A stretch of DNA of 53,583 nucleotides from CBFHSF01 sp965661055 (GTDB lineage: Bacteria > Bacteroidota > Bacteroidia > Flavobacteriales > Schleiferiaceae), in contig CBFICS010000016.1 in the NCBI GenBank assembly GCA_965661055.1, positions 1-53,583 of the forward strand. The letters are read 5' to 3'. The notes below the pieces were generated by a model. The model was not told the DNA's origin and searched no databases. It saw only the letters and a program-made list of their open reading frames with translations. Position numbers and translations under genes: made by a program. Positions 27,582 through 36,151 of this stretch are shown here, piece after piece (the first letter of the stretch is position 1; every line of letters begins with the position of its first letter).

Positions 27582-30500
27582 TTAGCTATTTATCATTTGC
27601 CATTGGCCTGTATCAATCAATGGCAAGGCTTGTTTATACTTTAAACTTTTGGTTTCTCCCGTCACTAAATTTTGAATAGAAACTACGTCGTTTCGACCAA
27701 TTTTCTTCTCAGTTTTTATAACGGTTTGCGGTTTTCTTGGACGGTTGGCTGAAGGATCGTGATATTGAGGTTCTTGTCCCCCAGAACCACTTGTACCCGA
27801 CGCATCTGGCTTGCTCATTTGAAGCTTTTCTTGTCTTCTTTGAACCGGAGCTTGTTGCACTTGATTTGGATCTGTCTGCGGCAGGCTTCCCTTAAACAAG
27901 AAAGAAGAAATCTCTTTATTCATCTTGTCAAGCATTCCTTTAAACAATTCAAAAGACTCAAACTTATAAATCAACAAGGGATCTTTTTGCTCATGTACCG
28001 CACCCTGAACACTTTGCTTCAAATCATCCATATCGCGTAAGTGATCTTTCCAAGCGTCGTCAATTAGGCTTAGGGTGATATTCTTTTCAAAGTCTTTTAC
28101 CACCTGCTTTCCTTCTGTTTGGTAGGCAGACTCTAATTCTGTAGCAATCTGAACTCCTTTGATTCCATCCGTAAACGGAATAGCAATTCTTTGGTATGAA
28201 TTCGCATTGTTCTCGTACACATTTTTAATAAGCGGGTACACAGTAGTTGCTATTCGCTCATTCTTATTAGCATACTCTTTCAACACATGCTCATAAAGAG
28301 CATTGGTCATGTCATCAGAACGATACTTTACAAAATCTTCTTCTGCAAACGGAACTTGAATATTGAACACGCGTAACACATCAATGCTAAAGCCTGCGTA
28401 GTCTTTTGCAGGATGGTAGATACTAACTAAAGACTCACAATTGTCATAGAATAGGTTTGCTATATCTAGTTGTATTCTATCTCCGTAAAGGGCATGACGA
28501 CGTCTTTTATAAACTACTTCACGTTGAGAGTTCATTACATCATCGTATTCCAATAGACGCTTACGCGTACCAAAGTTGTTTTCCTCTACTTTTTTCTGGG
28601 CTCTTTCAATGGATTTAGAAACCATGCTGTGCTGAATCACTTCACCCTCTTCAAGTCCCATTCGGTCCATTAGTCCAGCAATTCTGTCTGAACCAAACAA
28701 CCTCATTAAGTTGTCTTCTAACGAAACGAAGAACTGAGAAGAACCAGGATCTCCTTGACGTCCGGCGCGACCACGTAACTGACGGTCAACACGACGTGAA
28801 TCATGTCGTTCTGTACCAATAATAGCAAGTCCACCGGCATCTTTAGCTTCTTTAGACAACTTAATGTCTGTACCCCTACCTGCCATGTTGGTAGCAATGG
28901 TTACGGTTCCTGGAACCCCAGCTTCTGCAACAATATCAGCTTCTTTTCCGTGTAGCTTGGCATTTAAAACCTGGTGTGGAACTTTTCTAATTTTCAACGC
29001 TCTAGAAAGAAGTTCAGAAATCTCTACCGAAGTGGTACCCACCAAAACAGGTCTTCCGGCTTCTCTTAGTTTCACAACCTCTTCAATAACCGCGTTGTAT
29101 TTTTCTCTTTTGGTTTTGTACACCAAATCTTGTCTATCATCTCTCTGAATCGGACGGTTGGTTGGAATTACTACAACGTCTAATTCATAAATTTCCCAGA
29201 ATTCTCCTGCTTCCGTTTCGGCTGTACCTGTCATTCCTGACAGTTTGTTGTACATTCTAAAGTAATTCTGCAAAGTAACCGTAGCATACGTTTGCGTAGC
29301 CGCTTCAATCTTTACGTTCTCTTTGGCTTCAATGGCTTGATGTAATCCGTCAGAATAACGTCTACCGTCCATGATACGTCCGGTTTGCTCATCAACAATC
29401 TTAACCTTGTTGTCCATTACCACGTATTCGGTGTCTTTTTCAAAAAGCGAATACGCTTTTAGCAACTGACTCATGGTGTGGATTCGCTCAGATTTTATGG
29501 TATAGTCTCTTAAAATTTGCTCTTTCTTTTCTGCTTTTTCCTGTTCTGGTAATTCAGATTTTTCAAGCTCTACCATTTCAGACCCAATGTCTGGCATGAT
29601 AAAGAAATCAGCCGATTGATTCTTAGAAAGCAAATCAATACCTTTTTCGGTAAGGTCTACCTGATTGTGCTTTTCTTCAATGGTGAAGAGAAGTTCTGCA
29701 TCAATCTTATGCATTTCCTTACCCTGTTCTTGAAGATATAAGTTTTCTGTTTTTTGAAGAAGGGTTTTCATTCCTTCACCTGAGAGAAACTTAATTAAAG
29801 GCTTGTTTTTTGGAAGTCCTCTGTGTGCTCTTAACAAGTGGAAGCCACCATCTTTGGTGTTACCCTCAGCTATGAACTTTTTCGCTTTGTTTAGTTCATC
29901 AGCTACAATACTTTTTTGCCCGTTGAACAACGTTTCAACGTAAGGCTTTAATTGATCAAACTCTTGCTTGTCACCGTTTGGCGTCGGACCCGAAATAATC
30001 AATGGGGTTCTAGCATCATCAATTAAAACAGAATCGACCTCATCGACAATAGCGTAGTTATGACCTTGCTGAACTAGATCTTCGGCTGATCTAGCCATGT
30101 TATCTCTTAGGTAATCAAAACCAAATTCGTTGTTGGTTCCGTAAGTAATATCAGCTTTGTACGCCGCTCTACGTGCAGGAGTACTGGGTTGATGATTATC
30201 AATACAGTCTACAGACAAACCATGGAATTCGAAGATAGGAGCCATCCATTCAGAGTCACGCTTTGCCAGGTAATCATTCACCGTTACTACGTGAACTCCT
30301 TTCCCCGTAAGGGCATTTAGGTAAACAGGAAGCGTTGCTACCAATGTTTTACCTTCTCCAGTTGCCATTTCAGCAATCTTACCTTGGTGAAGAACGGCAC
30401 CCCCAATAAGCTGAACGTCGTAGTGAACCATTTCCCAACTCGTGAGGTTTCCGGCTGCCATCCATGATGAGTTCCATTTAGCTACCTCACCAGAAATGGT

Positions 30501-30935
30501 GACATTTTGTTTTTTCTGAGCAATTTCTTTGTCAAAGTCATTAGCTGTTACCTCAATAACTTCTTGATTTGTGAAACGGAAAGCTGTTTCTCTTACCACC
30601 GCGTAAGCTTCAGGTAGTATTTCGTTAAGAATCTCATCAGCCTTTTTAAAAGCCTCTTTTTCTAACTCATCAACTTCGTTGTAAATTCTGTCTTTAACAC
30701 CAAAGTCGGGTTCATTTTCAGCTTGCTCTTTTAAGGCAGAAATCTGATCATTAATTTCTTTTAGACCTTCGGCAAGTATGCCTTTAAACTCGAGAGTTTT
30801 TGCTCTCAACTCATCATTAGATAGAGAGCTAATAGATTCTTTCTTAGAATTGATAGCGTCAATAATAGGCTGAATCTCTTTAATATCGCGATCGGACTTA
30901 TTTCCGAATATTTTGGAAAGTAAACTTAAAACCAT
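27582..30935 (-). CDS. secA: Preprotein translocase ATPase SecA
   Basis: SecA is the ATPase motor that drives unfolded proteins through SecYEG. The 1117-aa protein has a Walker A MATGEGKTLVA, a DEAD-type Walker B VDEVDSVLIDDARTPL, and the helicase motifs VGTTSVEISELLS, TNMAGRGTDIKL and GRAGRQGDPGSS. It is about 200 aa longer than E. coli SecA (901 aa), with a long insertion (about residues 315-440) between nucleotide-binding parts. The C-terminus is a Q/P/S/G-rich linker ending IGRNDVVSIQNLVTG and lacks the CxCx8CH zinc tail. This layout is typical for Bacteroidota. It is the source of export for the many signal-peptide proteins in this window. Confidence 0.97.
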   Translation of the reverse strand: MVLSLLSKIFGNKSDRDIKEIQPIIDAINSKKESISSLSNDELRAKTLEFKGILAEGLKEINDQISALKEQAENEPDFGVKDRIYNEVDELEKEAFKKADEILNEILPEAYAVVRETAFRFTNQEVIEVTANDFDKEIAQKKQNVTISGEVAKWNSSWMAAGNLTSWEMVHYDVQLIGGAVLHQGKIAEMATGEGKTLVATLPVYLNALTGKGVHVVTVNDYLAKRDSEWMAPIFEFHGLSVDCIDNHQPSTPARRAAYKADITYGTNNEFGFDYLRDNMARSAEDLVQQGHNYAIVDEVDSVLIDDARTPLIISGPTPNGDKQEFDQLKPYVETLFNGQKSIVADELNKAKKFIAEGNTKDGGFHLLRAHRGLPKNKPLIKFLSGEGMKTLLQKTENLYLQEQGKEMHKIDAELLFTIEEKHNQVDLTEKGIDLLSKNQSADFFIMPDIGSEMVELEKSELPEQEKAEKKEQILRDYTIKSERIHTMSQLLKAYSLFEKDTEYVVMDNKVKIVDEQTGRIMDGRRYSDGLHQAIEAKENVKIEAATQTYATVTLQNYFRMYNKLSGMTGTAETEAGEFWEIYELDVVVIPTNRPIQRDDRQDLVYKTKREKYNAVIEEVVKLREAGRPVLVGTTSVEISELLSRALKIRKVPHQVLNAKLHGKEADIVAEAGVPGTVTIATNMAGRGTDIKLSKEAKDAGGLAIIGTERHDSRRVDRQLRGRAGRQGDPGSSQFFVSLEDNLMRLFGSDRIAGLMDRMGLEEGEVIQHSMVSKSIERAQKKVEENNFGTRKRLLEYDDVMNSQREVVYKRRRHALYGDRIQLDIANLFYDNCESLVSIYHPAKDYAGFSIDVLRVFNIQVPFAEEDFVKYRSDDMTNALYEHVLKEYANKNERIATTVYPLIKNVYENNANSYQRIAIPFTDGIKGVQIATELESAYQTEGKQVVKDFEKNITLSLIDDAWKDHLRDMDDLKQSVQGAVHEQKDPLLIYKFESFELFKGMLDKMNKEISSFLFKGSLPQTDPNQVQQAPVQRRQEKLQMSKPDASGTSGSGGQEPQYHDPSANRPRKPQTVIKTEKKIGRNDVVSIQNLVTGETKSLKYKQALPLIDTGQWQMINS

Positions 30936-30997
30936 AGCAGATTATAATAAATGCAACAAGGGGCGTAAATATAAGGGGTTTAACCCAATAAAAGACA

Positions 30998-31030
30998 AAA
31001 GCCACGGTACGAAAATCATACCGTGGCTTT
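30998..31030 (-). terminator. Terminator of the DUF2795 gene
   Basis: A perfect 12-bp stem, AAAGCCACGGTA / TACCGTGGCTTT, closes a 9-base loop. On the minus strand it is followed by T-rich TTTTGTCTTTT. It is 65 bp downstream of the DUF2795 stop. The plus strand is also followed by ATTTTT. Confidence 0.7.
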
Positions 31031-31039
31031 ATTTTTCGA

Positions 31040-31078
31040 CAAACTGTCAGAGCAGTTCAGCTTCCGCGAAAGCGGAGT
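31040..31078. repeat. Short palindromic repeat, REP-like
   Basis: Two adjacent small inverted repeats, ACTGTC-AGAG-CAGTT and CTTCCGC-GAAA-GCGGAG, form a GC-rich palindromic element in the AT-rich spacer between secA and DUF2795. The CTTTCGCGGAAG core is of a kind I associate with dispersed intergenic repeats in Flavobacteria. Only one copy is in this window. Confidence 0.35.
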
Positions 31079-31095
31079 ACCGATTATGTCTTAAA

Positions 31096-31320
31096 TCAAT
31101 ATTCATCTTCATTCCATAGGAAGTCCTCTTCTGACGGATAGTCAGGCCAGATTTCCTCAATAGACTCATAGGTATCACCATCGTCCTCTTCAATAGACTG
31201 AAGGTTTTCAACAACTTCTAAAGGAGCTCCTGTACGAATAGCGTAATCAATAAGCTCGTCTTTTGTGGCTGGCCACGGAGCATCACTCAAATATGAGGCT
31301 AATTCTAACGTCCAATACAT
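31096..31320 (-). CDS. DUF2795 family small protein
   Basis: A highly acidic protein of 74 aa, almost invariant in Flavobacteriia: it begins MYWTLELASYLSDAPWPATK and ends WPDYPSEEDFLWNEDEY. The core resembles the DUF2795 helical domain (ASYLSDAPWPATKDELIDYA). Function is unknown; small size, acidity and proximity to secA hint at a cytosolic partner, which is inference. It is separated from the cobalamin adenosyltransferase by 69 bp and has its own terminator. Confidence 0.85.
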   Translation of the reverse strand: MYWTLELASYLSDAPWPATKDELIDYAIRTGAPLEVVENLQSIEEDDGDTYESIEEIWPDYPSEEDFLWNEDEY

Positions 31321-31389
31321 AGTTAACGGCGTTTAAATTTTTTGCAAAAATAATTTTTTAATGTTTCTAAACAAGTGTTTTTGAATTTC

Positions 31390-31944
31390 TTACGATTTTT
31401 TATTGGGTTGCCATGGAATTTCTTCTGCATTTACTTGAACGCTAACCCATCTTGACAAAACAAAAAAGTAATCAGACAATCTATTTAAAAACACCTTTAT
31501 TATTTCATTTACTTCTTCCGTACTCGCAACAAAGGCAACCGCTCTTTCTGCTCTACGGCAAACGGTTCTTGCCACATGACAATGACTCACAGCTGGATGG
31601 CCGCCGGGTAAAATGAAGGACCTTAATGGCGGAAGCTCATCATTCATTTCATCCATAGCGCTTTCTAAATTAGAAACCCAAGCGTCTTCTAAAACCGGCA
31701 TCGGAAACTTGGTTTCCCCAGGTTCTGTTGCCATGTGTGAACCCATAGAGAAAATCTGTGATTGTATTGACACCAATTCTGATTTTCTCTTTTCATCATC
31801 CATATGATCTCTTACCATACCCACCCAAGAGTTCAGCTCATCCATCGTACCATAAGCATCAATGCGGGGCTGGAACTTATCAACCCTAGTCCCGCTTAAT
31901 AGCGATGTTTTACCCTTATCTCCTGTTTTAGTATAAATTTTCAT
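31390..31944 (-). CDS. Cob(I)yrinic acid a,c-diamide adenosyltransferase (PduO type)
   Basis: A 184-aa enzyme that transfers the adenosyl group of ATP to cob(I)alamin, making coenzyme B12. It has the PduO signatures MKIYTKTGDKGKTSLLSG at the N-terminus, RIDAYGTMDELNSWVG, and the C-terminal FILPGGHPAVSHCHVART with CRRAERAV. I chose the ATG at 31944, which gives the canonical MKIYTKTGDKG start, over a longer form beginning MIFDIG at 32004. No cobalamin riboswitch is visible in the 226-bp upstream spacer. Confidence 0.93.
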   Translation of the reverse strand: MKIYTKTGDKGKTSLLSGTRVDKFQPRIDAYGTMDELNSWVGMVRDHMDDEKRKSELVSIQSQIFSMGSHMATEPGETKFPMPVLEDAWVSNLESAMDEMNDELPPLRSFILPGGHPAVSHCHVARTVCRRAERAVAFVASTEEVNEIIKVFLNRLSDYFFVLSRWVSVQVNAEEIPWQPNKKS

Positions 31945-32169
31945 AACCGTGATGTTAATACGAATAAACAACAAAAATTGTTTAGAACCAATATCAAAAA
32001 TCACAATTTTTCAACGGTTAAAAACAGTCATTTAGGGCAAACGCTTTTTCGGTTTTTGGTATGCTTTCTTCGTTTTTCGGTAGGTTTATCCAATTTTTTA
32101 GGGATGAGGGTTAGAATTTTTGGAAAAAAAAACTACTTTAGTTCTACCAACATATAAATTTCCACCGCT

Positions 32170-32367
32170 ATGAGTGATGTAGTTACCTTTTTTAAAAAAC
32201 ACAAGACGTTATTGTCTATTCGAGGCGTTGAAAAAACAATCGGACTACCTAACGACACATTAATTAAGGCTGTGAACGGCCGACAAAGTTTGCCCAAAAA
32301 ATGGGAGGAGCCTTTGAGACAGTTAATTGCTAACCTATCATCAGAAGGCATTTTAATGAGAGAGTAG
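32170..32367 (+). CDS. Small helix-turn-helix-like protein, function unknown
   Basis: A 65-aa basic protein, MSDVVTFFKKHKTLLSIRG at the N-terminus, then VEKTIGLPNDTLIKAVNGRQ followed by a KKWEEPLRQLIANL helix. The helical spacing and pattern G-V-E-x-x-I-G-x-P-x-x-T-L-x-K-A-x-N-G resemble a small XRE/phage-repressor-type DNA-binding fold. It is probably a genuine gene: ATG start, its own strong terminator 48 bp downstream, and a strand opposite to both neighbours. Targets are unknown. Similar stand-alone HTH-like proteins are found across Bacteroidota, in my recollection; not checked. Confidence 0.6.
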   Translation: MSDVVTFFKKHKTLLSIRGVEKTIGLPNDTLIKAVNGRQSLPKKWEEPLRQLIANLSSEGILMRE

Positions 32368-32414
32368 AATGCCTTAATTAACCCAAGGGCCTATACGGAC
32401 CATTCTATTTTTGC

Positions 32415-32450
32415 AAGGGAAAACAAGTGTTTTCCCTTTTTTATTTTTTG
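32415..32450 (+). terminator. Terminator after the small HTH-like gene
   Basis: A perfect 10-bp stem AAGGGAAAAC / GTTTTCCCTT around AAGT is followed by TTTTTATTTTTT on the plus strand. The stem overlaps the 3' end of the convergent HD hydrolase gene, but the minus direction lacks a T-run. Confidence 0.85.
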
Positions 32451-33091
32451 GGAGGGTCTTGATTCAGCTCCCTAAAAAATTGATGTAAGTAGGCTTTCAT
32501 AAAATCATGTCGTTCTAAAGCCAACTCTTTTCCCTTAGCCGTTAACATGTGGTCCTTTAAGAGGAGTAATTTTTCATAAAAATGATTAATAGAACTTCCG
32601 TTGGCAGCCTTATACTCCTCTTCGTTTAAAAACTCCTTAGGACCTTCATTTGGAGTGTAAATCGCTCTGCTTTTTGATCCCCCGTAGGCAAATGCCCTGG
32701 CAATACCAATGGCACCTATGGCGTCTAAGCGATCTGCATCTTTTACTATGGCCACTTCCGTGGGAAGGTTTTCGGTTTCATTAAAGCCGCCTTTAAATCC
32801 GATTTGAACAGCCCATTGGGCAATTTTTTTGGCCGTAGAAGGTTCGTATCCGACGAAAGTCAATTCTTTAAACACTTCTGTCTCTTGATCAACCTCTGGG
32901 TTGAGCTTATAATCGCCAATATCGTGAACCCATGCCAAGACTTCTACCCACTCTGCAGAGCCCCCTTCGGTTTTTTGAAGGGTCAAGGCATTCGTCACTA
33001 CTCTTTCAATATGCGCGAAATCGTGGCCTGAAGCATCTCCACGGCAAATTTCAAAAACCCTATTCTTCAGCAACTCGAGTTTTTTGTCCAT
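32441..33091 (-). CDS. HD-domain phosphohydrolase (YedJ-like)
   Basis: A 216-aa cytosolic metal-dependent phosphohydrolase. The HD superfamily motif is visible as GHDFAHIERV (His and Asp near residue 24), AWVHDIGDYKL (HD near 52) and a later Asp in VKDADRLDAIGAIG. The DRLDAIG motif is typical of the YedJ/uncharacterised HD group; substrate unknown. The likely start is ATG at 33091, with a TTG two codons upstream overlapping the TGA of the aldo/keto reductase gene, so the two are co-transcribed. Confidence 0.85.
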   Translation of the reverse strand: MDKKLELLKNRVFEICRGDASGHDFAHIERVVTNALTLQKTEGGSAEWVEVLAWVHDIGDYKLNPEVDQETEVFKELTFVGYEPSTAKKIAQWAVQIGFKGGFNETENLPTEVAIVKDADRLDAIGAIGIARAFAYGGSKSRAIYTPNEGPKEFLNEEEYKAANGSSINHFYEKLLLLKDHMLTAKGKELALERHDFMKAYLHQFFRELNQDPPKK

Positions 33092-33093
33092 TA

Positions 33094-34077
33094 TCAAAAA
33101 GCTGGATGCTTAGGTTTGTTGTCAAGAATTTCTTCAATGCGATCCATCACTTCATCGGTCAATAGGTTTTTATTTTCAACTGATTTTAAGTTTTCTTCTA
33201 ACTGAGAAACCTTACTAGCTCCTAAAATGGCTGTTGAAACATTTTCGTTTTTCAAGGTCCACGCAAGCGCTAATCGGGCAGTTGTCAATCCTAAATCTGC
33301 AGCCAATTCACCCAACCTATTAACTTTATTTAAGTTTTCATCCACCACGGTTTTGTCTTTTAACCAAGCCAATTCTTCTCGTTTAAGCCTAAACTCATCT
33401 TTGATACCGTCTTTGTATTTACCGGTTAAAATTCCCGAGGCTAGTGGTGACCAAATGGTAGTCCCCAGCCCGACGGTTTTATAAATTTGAGCGTATTCAA
33501 CCTCTACTTTGTCACGGTGAAGCATGTTGTATTGCGGCTGCTCCATGGTAGGACCTATTAGGTGGTTTTGCGCTGCAAACATGTGTGCCTCCATGATCTC
33601 TTGAGCACTCCACTCACTGGTTCCCCAATAAAGGATTTTACCTTGCATAATCAATTGATGCATGGTCCATACGGTTTCTTCTATGGGAGTTTCTTTATCG
33701 GGTCTGTGGCAAAAGTACAGGTCTAAATATTCTACCTGAAGTCTTTTTAAGGCAGCGTTACAGGCTTCCACAAGGTGTTTTCTATGTAGGCCCCTTTGCG
33801 TAGGCAACTTACCCCCTGCGCCAAAATAGGCCTTGCTGCTTACCAAGAAAGTATCTCTGGCCCAACCTAAGTCTTTAAGGTATTTACCCATGACCAATTC
33901 TGATTGTCCGTTGGCGTATATTTCAGCATTGTCAAAAAAGTTAACTCCTGCATCATAGGCTTTAACCATTAATTGCTTACTCACAGAATCTTCAATCTGA
34001 TTCCCGAAAGTAATCCAAGACCCGAAGCTTACTTCAGAAACCTGAATTCCCGATTTTCCTAGTTTGTTATATTCCAT
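33094..34077 (-). CDS. Aldo/keto reductase, potassium-channel beta-subunit-like
   Basis: An NADPH-dependent (alpha/beta)8 barrel oxidoreductase of 327 aa. The N-terminus MEYNKLGKSGIQVSEVSFG is typical. The catalytic Asp-Tyr pair is in NFFDNAEIYANGQSE, Lys in LVSSKAYFG, and His in YFCHRPDKETP. It belongs to the AKR subgroup that includes Kv-beta subunits and YghZ. The substrate cannot be predicted; a general aldehyde reductase is likely. It is followed directly by the HD hydrolase gene. A hairpin terminator for the upstream PurF-like gene separates them. Confidence 0.9.
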   Translation of the reverse strand: MEYNKLGKSGIQVSEVSFGSWITFGNQIEDSVSKQLMVKAYDAGVNFFDNAEIYANGQSELVMGKYLKDLGWARDTFLVSSKAYFGAGGKLPTQRGLHRKHLVEACNAALKRLQVEYLDLYFCHRPDKETPIEETVWTMHQLIMQGKILYWGTSEWSAQEIMEAHMFAAQNHLIGPTMEQPQYNMLHRDKVEVEYAQIYKTVGLGTTIWSPLASGILTGKYKDGIKDEFRLKREELAWLKDKTVVDENLNKVNRLGELAADLGLTTARLALAWTLKNENVSTAILGASKVSQLEENLKSVENKNLLTDEVMDRIEEILDNKPKHPAF

Positions 34078-34085
34078 AAAAAAAG

Positions 34086-34107
34086 AAACCCCTATTGCTA
34101 GGGGTTT
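34086..34107 (-). terminator. Terminator of the PurF-like gene
   Basis: A 9-bp stem AAACCCCTA / TAGGGGTTT around TTGC. Read on the minus strand the stem is followed by CTTTTTTTAT. It lies directly after the stop of the gene at 34116. Confidence 0.85.
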
Positions 34108-34115
34108 GTTTATGA

Positions 34116-36014
34116 TTAATATGCTCTTTCGTTTCTGCCTTCCATGTAGTAAACAAAGGCTTTATTTACTACTCGATTACCGCCTGGTGTTGGATAATCT
34201 CCGGTGAAGTACCAGTCACCCAAGTTTTTAGGGCAAGCTTCGTGCAGATTTTCAACCGTTTGAAATACGATTTCTACCTCAGCTTTTACGGTGGCAGGCT
34301 TTAACAACTCAGCCACTTTTTTAGACACTTCTTCTGGAGTAAAGGGCGCAAACAATTCTTTGACATAGTTTACCACTTTGTCGTCAGGATTGTTGATTTG
34401 CTTCTTAGATTTTTCATAAACCTCTTGAATCAACGATTCTCTGCCCGATTCTTTGAGTAAAGCTTCTGCTGCTTGAAAAGCAACAAATTCATTGATTCTA
34501 GCCATATCAATTCCGTAACAGTCAGGGAATCTAATTTGCGGAGCAGAAGAAACCACCACAATCTTTTTAGGGTTTAACCTATCCAGAATTCTTAAAATAC
34601 TTTGGCGTAAGGTAGTTCCTCTAACAATAGAATCGTCTACCACAACCAAGGTGTCAGTTTCTTTTACTGATCCGTAAGTAATGTCGTATACATGAGAAAC
34701 CAAGTCGTCACGGCTGCTATCTTCGGTGATAAAGGTCCTTAGTTTTACGTCCTTCCATGCGATCTTTTCTGATCGAACTTTAGTCCCCAAAATTTTCTTC
34801 AGCCTTTCTGGGTCAAGGTTATTTCCCATTTTGGCAATCTCATCTTCCTTCCATTTATCTAGGTGCTCTTCAAGCCCTTGAATCATACCGTAAAAACTAA
34901 CCTCTGCCGTATTGGGAATAAATGAGAAAACGGCATTTTCTAAATCATGACCAATGGACTCCAAAACTTGTGGGACAAGCTTCTTACCCAAGTTGATTCT
35001 TTCAGAGTAGATTTCTTTATCATTTCCTCTAGAGAAATAGATTCGCTCAAAAGAACACGCTTTTCTTTCTAAAGGCTCTATAATTTGCTTGAAAGAAACA
35101 TCACCATCTTTTTTAATGATAATTGCCTTACCCGGGTCTAGTTCTTTAATTTCTTCAAACGGAACATTAAATCCAGTTTGAATGACTGGGCGTTCTGAGG
35201 TCACCACGACTACCTCATCATCCATGTAATAGTAAGTAGGTCTAATTCCTGAAGGATCGCGTAAAACAAAAGAATCACCATGTCCAAAAAGACCCGCCAT
35301 AGCATAACCACCGTCCCAACGTTTAGAGGCGATTTTCAAGATGCCTTCTATGTCAAGATTTTTTGCAATTAGGTGAGAAATCTCTTCTTTAGAGTAGCCT
35401 TCTTCTTTGTATTGAGCGTACAGTCTATCGTTTTCTTCATCTAAGAAATGTCCGATTTTCTCCATTACGGTAACGGTATCGGCTTTCTCTTTAGGGTGCT
35501 GACCCAATTCAACTAGTTGTTGAAACAACTCATCTACGTTGGTCATGTTGAAGTTTCCTGCAACGATTAAGTTACGGGTCATCCAGTTGTTCTGACGCAA
35601 GAATGGGTGACATGCTTCAATGCTGTTTTTTCCATAGGTACCATAGCGCAAATGCCCTAGGTATAGCTCACCTACAAAAGGAAGGTTTTCCTTCATCCAA
35701 GCCGTGTCTTTCAATTTAGAAGGATCATCTTCAATCCCTCTTTGAATGCGACCTTGAACATGTTCAAAAATATCTTGAATGGGCTTTGGATCAACGCTAC
35801 GAAGTCTAGAAATGTAACGTTGCCCTGGAGGAACATCAAACTTAATATTGGCTAAACCCGCACCGTCTTGTCCACGATTGTGCTGTTTTTCCATGAGGAG
35901 GTACATCTTGTTCAACCCATAAAGGGCAGTACCATATTTTTCAAGGTAGTAGTCTAAGGGTTTTCTCAGTCTAACAAGTGCAATACCACACTCGTGCTTT
36001 ATCTTGTCGCTCAT
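34116..36014 (-). CDS. Amidophosphoribosyltransferase family protein (long PurF-like)
   Basis: A 632-aa class II glutamine amidotransferase fused to a type I phosphoribosyltransferase, as in PurF, which makes phosphoribosylamine from PRPP and glutamine. The nucleophilic Cys is at residue 9 (HECGIALV), so an 8-residue propeptide must be removed, as in the Bacillus PurF group. QHNRGQDGAGL and HLRYGTYG are present. The PRPP loop VVVDDSIVRGTTLRQS is in the second half, followed by the active-site-adjacent SSAPQIRFPDCYGIDM. It is longer than E. coli PurF (about 505 aa) with an insertion around residues 160-215. It could be the sole PurF or a paralogue; the window does not tell. Confidence 0.88.
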   Translation of the reverse strand: MSDKIKHECGIALVRLRKPLDYYLEKYGTALYGLNKMYLLMEKQHNRGQDGAGLANIKFDVPPGQRYISRLRSVDPKPIQDIFEHVQGRIQRGIEDDPSKLKDTAWMKENLPFVGELYLGHLRYGTYGKNSIEACHPFLRQNNWMTRNLIVAGNFNMTNVDELFQQLVELGQHPKEKADTVTVMEKIGHFLDEENDRLYAQYKEEGYSKEEISHLIAKNLDIEGILKIASKRWDGGYAMAGLFGHGDSFVLRDPSGIRPTYYYMDDEVVVVTSERPVIQTGFNVPFEEIKELDPGKAIIIKKDGDVSFKQIIEPLERKACSFERIYFSRGNDKEIYSERINLGKKLVPQVLESIGHDLENAVFSFIPNTAEVSFYGMIQGLEEHLDKWKEDEIAKMGNNLDPERLKKILGTKVRSEKIAWKDVKLRTFITEDSSRDDLVSHVYDITYGSVKETDTLVVVDDSIVRGTTLRQSILRILDRLNPKKIVVVSSAPQIRFPDCYGIDMARINEFVAFQAAEALLKESGRESLIQEVYEKSKKQINNPDDKVVNYVKELFAPFTPEEVSKKVAELLKPATVKAEVEIVFQTVENLHEACPKNLGDWYFTGDYPTPGGNRVVNKAFVYYMEGRNERAY

Positions 36015-36070
36015 GCTTGAACTATTGAGGTTATTATCCCCCTATCCTGAGTTTCTTTGGTACGGGGTTG

Positions 36071-36103
36071 CAAAGTTACAACATTAATAGTGGATCTAAC
36101 AAA
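36071..36103 (-). promoter_or_regulatory. Promoter of the PurF-like gene
   Basis: On the minus strand TTTTG (near 36100-36103), a 21-bp spacer and TAACTTTG (complement of 36071-36078) fit the Bacteroidota -33/-7 consensus. The leader to the ATG at 36014 is about 50 bp. No PRPP- or purine-riboswitch structure was recognised in it. Confidence 0.55.
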
Positions 36104-36151
36104 AGGAAAGAGGTTCAAAACAGAATGTCATTGTAAAAATTTATCAAGATT

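Noticed and set aside
27582..30935. SecA considered unusual because the zinc-binding tail is missing
   Set aside because: Long SecA proteins without this tail are typical for Bacteroidota, as far as I know, so it was not listed as a finding.
31945..32169. Cobalamin riboswitch upstream of the adenosyltransferase
   Set aside because: The spacer is AT-rich with TTTTCGGT-type words and does not show the B12 box or the expected multi-stem layout.
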